A DNA stretch of 64,000 nucleotides from Alopecurus myosuroides (taxonomy: Eukaryota > Streptophyta > Magnoliopsida > Poales > Poaceae): NCBI GenBank assembly GCA_028641055.1, contig CM054062.1, positions 182,961,958 to 183,025,957 of the forward strand, read 5' to 3'. A program made the position numbers and the translations under genes. The first letter of the stretch is position 1, and every line of letters starts with the position of its first letter. The notes under the pieces were generated by a model. The model worked only from the letters and a program-made list of their open reading frames with translations. It was not told the DNA's origin and searched no databases. This document shows, in pieces, positions 57,502 to 64,000 of the stretch.

Positions 57502-59107
57502 TGATACATCATAAACGTATCCCTAATTTCTGATGTTCCATGTTGTTTTCTTATTGTTTCCCACATGTTTGCTATACACTTTATGTCCTTTTTATCGATT
57601 TTCCGAACTAACCTATTGACAAGATGCCATAGAGCCAGTTCCCTGTTTTCTGCTGTTTTTAGTTTCAGAAAAGTTGTTCTCGAAATATTCTTGGAATTGG
57701 AAAGTTCGAAGCCGAGAAGTCTTAGAATCCTCGAAGGTTCCACAGAGTCCCGAAGAGACCCGGAGGGGGGCCTCAGGTGGCCCAAACCATAGGGCGCCCC
57801 CCCCTTGGCCGCGCCAGGGGGTAGTGTGGGGCCCCCAGGCCTCCACCGCCTTTGCCCTTTCGCCGATTTAATCCCCCCGCGACATAAAACCTAAAAAGAT
57901 CCCACTTTTTCTCGAGAAACACCTGAGGCCACCGTCATCGTCATCCCGAGATCGAAAGGGTTCTGGAGCTCTCCCCGGCACCCTGCCGGAGGGGGAAATC
58001 ATCACCGGAGTGGTCTACACCACCATGCCCTCCTCCGAAGTGATGCGTGAGTAGTTCATCCCTAGACTACGGGTCCATAGAAGTAGCTAGATGGTTGTTC
58101 TCTCCACTGTGTACCTCATGTTTAGATCTTGTGAGCTGCCTATCATGATCAAGATCATCTTTATCTAATGCTACATGTTGTGTTTGCTGGGATCTGATGA
58201 ATGTTGAATGCTATGTCTTCTGATTATCAATCTATGATGTTATCTTCATGCTTGTGTTATTTATGATCTTGCATGCTCTCCGTTGTTAGTAGATGCTCTG
58301 GCCAAGTAGATGCTAGTAACTCCAAGAGGGAGTATTTATGCTCGATAGTGGGTTCATGCCTCCTTTTCATCTGTGCTCGAGTGACAGAAACGTGACAGAT
58401 GGAGGATGTGTTGTTGCCATTAGGGAGAAAACAACAATGCTTTGTCTAAGGATGATGTTATTGTTTACATTACACACTTTGCTTACTGCAATTATCTGTT
58501 GCTTGCAACTTAATACCCAACGTTTGTTCGGATGATATTCGGAGGGTGGATTATTAGTCATAGATGCGGTTGGATAACGGTCTATGTATTTTGCTGTAAT
58601 GCCCGAATGAATCACATAGTAATCTTTATGTATTGCATATGCACTACGGTGCATCCTTCATTTCTGTCAATTGCTCAGCTGTAATTTGTTCACCACACAT
58701 GTTATTTATCTTTCACGGAGAGACACCACTAGTGAACTGTGGACCCCGGTCCTTTTTCCTCATACTGATAAACACCTACTGCTTTCATACTGTTACTACT
58801 GCCTTCATATTGTTCTCCTACTGTTTTCCACACTACACGTTTAACCTCTTTGTGTTCAGCAAAACCGGTGAGATTGACAACCTCACTGCTTCGTTGGGGC
58901 AAAGTGATTTTATTGTGTTCTGTAGGTTCCACGTTGCTTCTAAACCGGTAGTGCGCCCTGCCATCTCAGTTGCTTCAACATTCTGAAGTTACTCCTTCCT
59001 CCTACTGGTCGATTCAACCTTGGTTTCTTTCTGAGGGAAACTTGCTACTGTGCTCTTCATACCTTCCTCTTGGGGTCTCCCAACGAACGTGTGTATCACG
59101 CGCATCA
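57502..59107 (+). mobile_element. Solo LTR of an Athila-like element
   Basis: 1606 bp, TGATACATCA...CGCGCATCA, flanked by perfect TSD GCCCT (57497-57501 and 59108-59112). It is in + orientation, opposite to the surrounding units. No internal sequence is present, so it arose by LTR-LTR recombination after insertion. Confidence 0.88.
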
Positions 59108-59112
59108 GCCCT

Positions 59113-61286
59113 TCGCAGAGGGAAGCAGGGATAAATAATGTGCTAGAGCTTTTTAAGTTTTGAAAACATATAGAGTGTATAAAAATAAATTTTGAGAGAG
59201 GTGTTTCTCTATGTCAACAAATGGCATCGAATGATTTATCATCATTTCATGTTTAAAGGCTTCAAGAGAGGCTTCCATAGAGAACAATAAAGTTCCTCTT
59301 CTCCTTTGTTTGAACAAGCTAAGTTCATGATTTCTCAAGCCCATACTGATAGGGGATTTATTTGGTTATAAGTTGTAATTTATCTTTTAGGGGCTCGGCA
59401 CCCGCTTGCCTGATCTTTTTACAATATACACAATATTCATGCTAGTCAAGGTGTGAAGCCAAATAAACATGAAAGAGATAATAAAGAAGCCAATACTTCC
59501 TCATGAGCTAAAACAGAGCACAAAACATATTTAATAATTTTGAAGGTTTAAAGGTAGCACACGAAATATTTACTTGGAATGGCAGGAAATACCACATAAT
59601 AGGTAGGTATGGTGGACACAAATGGCATGGATTTTGGCTCAAGGTTTGGATGCACGAGAAGCATTCCCTCTCAGTATAGAGTTTAGGCTAGCAAGGTTGT
59701 TTGAAGCAAACACAAGATATCAACTAGTACAGAAAGACTTACATGAAAGCAAATTGCAAGCAGTATAAGACTCTATATTGCCGTCCTTGTTACTGAAGCA
59801 CCTTTACCAAAAAAATATCTAGACCTTAGAGATACCAATAATGCAAACCAAATTTCAACAACCTCTATGGTAGTTCTCCACTAATAGGTTTTAACCACAT
59901 GATACAAGAGCTTAAACATGAACTACTTGAAAGATCAAAACAATTTCCAGGTATCAAATTATCCAAGACAATGATCTACAAGAATATGTATGTCTTTTGC
60001 AATATACAATATACCACATGTAGCATTTTATGTTTCCAACCAAACACCATTATTTCAACACAAACTCTCCAAATAATTTATCAATGAAACAAGAGAGTAC
60101 TACTCTACAAGAACTAACATCTCTGAATAAGAGATGCATGAAGAACATGAGCTAGAAGAATTGCAGCAGGTAGACAATAAACGAAGAATACAATTATTCA
60201 TATGAAAAAGCGGAGCGTGTCTCTCTCCCACACAAGAATTCTAGGATCCAACCAAGTTTATTACAGAAAATAAATAAAATAAAAACAAATAGACGCTCCA
60301 AGTAAAGTACATAAGATGTGAAAGAATAAAAATATAGTTCCACTAGAAATGACATGATAAGTTATTGATGAAGAAGGGGATGCCTTGGGAATCACCAAGC
60401 TTAGACGCTTGAGTCTTCTTGAAATTTGTTGGGATGATCCACGGGGGATCCCCAAGATTTGGCTTTTCACTCTTCTTGATCACATTATATCATCCTCTTC
60501 TCTTGACCCTTTAAAACTTCCTTCACACCAAACTCAAAGTAATTCTCATTAGAGGGTTAGTGCATAATCAAAAACTCACATGTTCTGCATGGACACAAGC
60601 ATTACCAATACTTTCTAAACATTAGCTACAGCCACTGATGTTTTGTTGAGCAAAGAAATCCACTCAACATTGTAAAAGAGAGAATGCAAAATAAAAGGCA
60701 GAATCTGTCAAAACCAGAACAGTCTGTAAAGATGATTTTTTTGAGGCACTTACGTTGCTCAGATCAGAAAACCCAGAACTAAGAAAAGTTGCGTACATAT
60801 ATAAGGATCACGCACAATTTTTTTTAAGGATGTTTAGATTTTCTGGAATTTATTATGAATTAAACGGTGGAGAGCAAAAAATGTGTTCCTGCGCAGAAAT
60901 CTGAATCTAGCATCAACTTTCCACCAGAGACTTTATTTGGCACAACAATTCGAAAAAGTAGATATACAAAGGATTTGTTACACAAGTAAACAACACCTTG
61001 ACTCAGAGAAAACAAAAGAAAAATTACAGAAATAAAACATGGGTTATCTCCCAAGAGTGTTTTTCTTTAACGCCTATCAGCTAGGCACAGAAAGTAAGAA
61101 TCGGGTATTTTCAAGTGAAGAAGCATCCAAATCAATAACAGAAAACTTACGTTTACCTATCTTACCCTTACTCTTACTTTTAGGGAACACATGACTGCAG
61201 CCCGGTGTGGAAGTGAAATTCATGGTGCCTTTTCCCATATATATTGTTGCTCCCAAGAGTTTTAGCAGAGATCTTCCAAGAGTAAT
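59113..61286. other. Non-coding internal region of tandem unit 3
   Basis: It resumes the internal sequence after the solo LTR (TCGCAGAGGGAAGCAGGG). It is AT-rich and parallels 42150-44110 of unit 2. No gene is supported. Confidence 0.6.
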
Positions 61287-61709
61287 TTATCCTTTTCCTA
61301 CACATTCAATAACAAGATAATCAGTGGATACCGTTATTCCTAGGAGTTTTGTAGACACTCCTTCAGCTACCCCAATGGGTAATATAATGGCATTATCAGT
61401 AAGAGGTAATCCTTCTCCACCTCCACAAAGTTCCCAAAGATTTAAAGATTCGTAAATATCTTTAGGAATAAGACAAAATTCAGACATAATATCACAACGA
61501 GCATGAAAAGTTTCACCATTTAAAGCAACTTTTACTGTAGGGATCCATTTTGAGATTTCAAAATTTATTGGGAGATAATCATAATGTTCATGAATCCGAT
61601 TATAACCTTCTTTTAAACAAGATATATGTGTCTCAAGAGTGCTTAATCTAGCATGAATGCTCACAAGGGCTGAATCAAATTTACTAGGTGAGCTAGAGGT
61701 TGCAATCAA
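61287..61709 (-). pseudogene. Degenerate protease-like domain of tandem unit 3
   Basis: 140 codons. The N-terminal part is helical (LSTLETHISCLKEGYNRIHEH). The region VKVALNGETFHARCDIMSEFCLIPKDIYESLNL has the layout of an Athila-type protease active site, but the DLGA position reads DIMSE. A flap-like stretch follows (LPIGVAEGVSTKLLGITVSTDYLVIEC). Probably inactive. It follows the gag-like ORF with a short gap and a frame change. Confidence 0.5.
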
Positions 61710-61714
61710 ACTTT

Positions 61715-61963
61715 TTATGGCATTATATCCCCATCACAATGAAGGAAATTTTCTCCTACTATAGCATCCAAAGCATATCTATAAGAAAGAACAAGACCAA
61801 AATTAAAGCTACTAAGAAACAGGCTTAGACTCATTTTAGGCTCAGTTTTACAATAAGAATAAAAAATTCTAGACCAAGCTTCTTTAAAACTCTCCTCACT
61901 CCCTTGTTTGAAAGTGAAGATCCTTTCCTCAGGTGACATAGTAATAGGGACAAGAGTAGACAT
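61715..61963 (-). pseudogene. Short gag-like ORF of tandem unit 3
   Basis: ATG 61963 (MSTLVPITMSPEERIF), 82 codons, first ORF after the PBS at 62111-62128. FKQGSEESFKEAWSRIFYSY and SLFLSSFNFGLVLSYRYALD resemble the capsid core of short gag proteins from non-autonomous Triticeae Athila relatives (recognised from memory). It is much shorter than normal gag (300+ residues) and is truncated by a frame change into the protease-like frame. Confidence 0.55.
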
Positions 61964-62110
61964 AAAGGCAACTTTAAATATGAACTAATTTTTTGTGTGT
62001 TTTTTATATAAAGAAGCAAACAAGAAAAAATAAAATAAACTAGGCAAAACAATAACAAAGTAACAATATTGGAGGTGAGAGACTCCCATTGCAGAAAAAA
62101 ATACTTTTCC

Positions 62111-62128
62111 TCCCCAGCAACGACGCCA
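62111..62128 (-). other. Primer-binding site of tandem unit 3, tRNA-Asp type
   Basis: The minus strand reads TGGCGTCGTTGCTGGGGA, 10 bases inside LTR L4. Confidence 0.8.
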
Positions 62129-62138
62129 GAAAAGAGCT

Positions 62139-62588
62139 TGATGGCGTGTGAACACACATTCGTTGGGAGACCCCAAGAGGAAGGTATGATGAGTACAACA
62201 GAAAGTTTCTCCCTCAGTAAGAAACCAAGGTTTAATCGGACCAGTAGGAGAAAGTAATCACTTCTGAAGGTTGGTGACAGCTGATGTTGGCAGGGCGCAT
62301 TACCAGGCTCAGCAACAATGTGGAATCAGCACACAACACAACCAAGATAATTTGCCCCAACGAAACAGTGAGGTTGTCAATCTCACAAGTCTTGCTGAAA
62401 ACAAAGGATTGGACGTATAGTATGGAAAAGAATGTTTGTTTATAGGGAATGAAATGAGAATAGTGTTTGCAGTGAAAAAGAACAGTGTTTGCAGTAGGTT
62501 GTATTATCAGTGTAAAAGAAATAACATGCTGGGTAAACAAATTACAGCTGGGCAATTGACAAATAGAGAATGCACCGTAATGCATATA
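62139..62588 (-). repeat. Athila-like LTR L4, truncated
   Basis: It starts TGATGGCGTGTG, loses about 46 bp near 62520 relative to L1, and stops matching the family after about 62588. Confidence 0.8.
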
Positions 62589-63280
62589 CAAGCTTTATTT
62601 ATTCAAAACCTTAATTGTTACATAATACCTACATAACTTGGGTCCTTCATCCATCTTTTTTCCAAATCCATGCATGTTACCGATACATGATCATACTCTA
62701 TTTAGATTAATACCCCCTTCACAACTTCCGTTACCATGGCATTTTTTATATTTCTCAGCATGGATAGAGCAGAGAGTTCTTCACGTACTATCAATGCAAA
62801 TTTGATCCCCTTGGCCATGGAAATCCACAAGCAGTCTCTCGTGGCCGTGGACGTCCACGGCGTTGATCAACACCTAATCCTACTCCCCGACCAAACCCAT
62901 TTTTTGCTGTGGAGAACCGTCACAAGCGTATGCTTCTCATGGGTAAAAAACGGAAAAGTAGTTTGTTACAAAAAAATATATAATATACTAATATGTTACC
63001 TTTCGGTACAATTTGCCTTAATTCATTCCATCAACTCCTGACTGCAAACAATGAGATGCTCTTCTTTCCGATCAAACATCAGGACATACATCATGCCAGA
63101 CGTTAAAAGAAGAATCATCTACATCACTACCACGTACCCAAAATATTATCTTTACCCATAACCGTAACCGTAAGCTCCCTATACTCCTGTCGTGTAATAC
63201 CAATTTAGGATTCATTCGCAATTTAGATAAAAAATTCACTTTTTGGGTAATATACAGGGAGTATCTTTCAGCCCTTAAAC
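62589..63280. other. Unclassified stretch between LTR L4 and the Helitron remnant
   Basis: It contains a 101-codon frame (62736-63041) without recognisable motifs and no terminal repeats that I can define. It may be the 5' part of the Helitron or an unrelated insertion. Confidence 0.35.
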
Positions 63281-64000
63281 CTTGGAGCACCCACAAATTC
63301 TTGCAAACATTGTGGTGTTATGTTTTGGTTTGAAGAACGTCTACGCAGGGATAGGCATACTACAAATCCAATATATTATCTGTGTTGCAAGGGAGGGAAG
63401 GTTTTTCCTAAAGCCATATGATCCTCCACCTCAGCCCCTCTTGCCACATGTTCATATAATTATATGGTTGGCCAAAGAAAGTCCCTTAGATGCACACAAG
63501 ATAAATTTGTATATTTCTGCACAGCTACCAGACCCTCAGATAGATCTAGTCGGTTATGAGGTTGTATCTTATTTCATGGTACATGGACCGGAGCTTTAAA
63601 TAATTCATCACCATGTATGTCTGAAGGTAAATGTACAAAATATTACCCAAAGGAATTCTGTGAGCAAAACAGTATCCGCGAGAATGGATTCACAGAATAT
63701 GCCAGGCCATACAATGGAATAACTGCTACTAAAAATAAACTTGACATCGACAATAGATTTATTGTTCCTCACAATGTTGACTTGGTTGTTAAGTATCAAT
63801 CCCACATAAACGTAGAGAATCTTAATCATGATGGTATGCACAAATATTTTTTCAAATATGTAACAAAAAGGATTTGATTGTGCCTGAGTGGGAATCCAGT
63901 CTAAGTCTTCATCAGGTTCATCTAGTGAAACAGTCAATGAACTTGATAATTATTTGGAATGTCATTGTGTCATACCTAATGATGCTTGCTGGCGTTTGTT
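63281..64000 (+). pseudogene. Helitron Rep/helicase-like protein, N-terminal region, decayed
   Basis: This is the rolling-circle transposase region of a plant Helitron. The N-terminal zinc-finger-like motif CKHCGVMFWFEERL (63304 on) and CCKGGKVF lead into PPPQPL. An internal deletion then joins directly to the HUH-type motif LPHVHIIIWL, followed by QIDLVGYEVVSYFMVHGP and KCTKYYPKEFCE. Next come DNRFIVPHNVDLVVKYQSHINVE and KYFFKYVTK, whose Y-x3-Y is the tyrosine pair of the Rep domain. NELDNYLECH ... NDACWRL runs off the window. Frame changes lie near 63409, 63592 and 63866, with a TGA near 63881. The protein is non-functional. The helicase part would lie to the right. Confidence 0.85.

Larger units (their letters stand above)
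38306..62588 (-). mobile_element. Tandem chain of Athila-like elements sharing LTRs
   Basis: Four same-strand LTRs (38306-39927, 40078-41679, 55457-57084, 62139-62588 truncated) alternate with internal regions of 150 bp, about 3.4 kb (plus a nested 10.4-kb element) and about 3.5 kb (plus a nested solo LTR). Each LTR except the first is preceded on its left by a tRNA-Asp-type PBS. After the first and second LTRs the 3' internal sequence AGCATTCC.AAGCTT recurs. This LTR-internal-LTR-internal arrangement indicates unequal recombination or insertion into a like element. RT and integrase are absent from all units. Confidence 0.75.

Noticed and set aside
62736..63041. 101-codon ORF as a gene
   Set aside because: No recognisable domain or splice context, in an unclassified repeat-derived stretch.
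1..64000. CRISPR array, operons, or bacterial features
   Set aside because: No regularly spaced direct repeats. The sequence is plant transposon DNA throughout.

Overview
This window comes from a large plant genome. It is almost certainly a Pooideae grass, most likely Triticeae or a close relative. The evidence is the density of nested LTR retrotransposons, the Sabrina-like and other Athila-type LTRs (TGATACGTC-type ends), tRNA-Asp and tRNA-iMet primer-binding sites, and a plant Helitron remnant. I found no ordinary host gene, rRNA, tRNA gene or CRISPR array. The window is an archive of transposable elements inserted into one another, and most insertions can be dated relative to each other from perfect 5-bp target-site duplications (TSDs).

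Layout. (1) 1-26173: the right half of a Tat-lineage Ty3/gypsy element in + orientation. It has a decayed gag-PR-RT-RH-aRH-INT (1-5501) and a convergent antisense six-exon gene (9835 to 6612) with its own TATA box and a 5'UTR intron. Its 3' LTR is split by (2), a young, nearly intact chromodomain (Tekay/Del-like) element at 10712-25765, minus strand, TSD GTCCA, LTRs of 4.6 kb. That element carries an extra intact ORF upstream of gag. (3) 26174-26492 plus 36038-36804: an older Athila-like LTR that received both the Tat element and (4) a Sabrina-like element (26493-36037, minus, TSD GCATG). The Sabrina-like element keeps gag, protease and an Athila ORF1/env-position ORF but has no RT, RNase H or integrase. 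(5) 36805-37051: an opposite-strand LTR fragment. 37052-38305 is unclassified and is the only stretch that looks low-copy.

(6) 38306-62588: a tandem chain of minus-strand Athila-like units sharing LTRs, LTR1-150 bp-LTR2-internal-LTR3-internal-LTR4(truncated). It is interrupted by (7) a large non-coding chromovirus-like element (44741-55141, TSD CACTA, one LTR 5.95 kb, internal only 1.8 kb) and (8) a solo LTR in + orientation (57502-59107, TSD GCCCT). (9) 62589-63280 is unclassified. (10) 63281-64000: a decayed Helitron Rep/helicase N-terminal region running off the window.

How the parts relate. Nothing here forms a host pathway. The points of biological interest are element-borne: the accessory ORF ahead of gag in the young chromovirus, flanked by splice signals that could switch expression between it and gag; the intron-bearing antisense gene of the Tat element, whose six coding exons sum to an exact multiple of three; and non-autonomous elements that kept cis signals but lost enzymes, presumably mobilised in trans.
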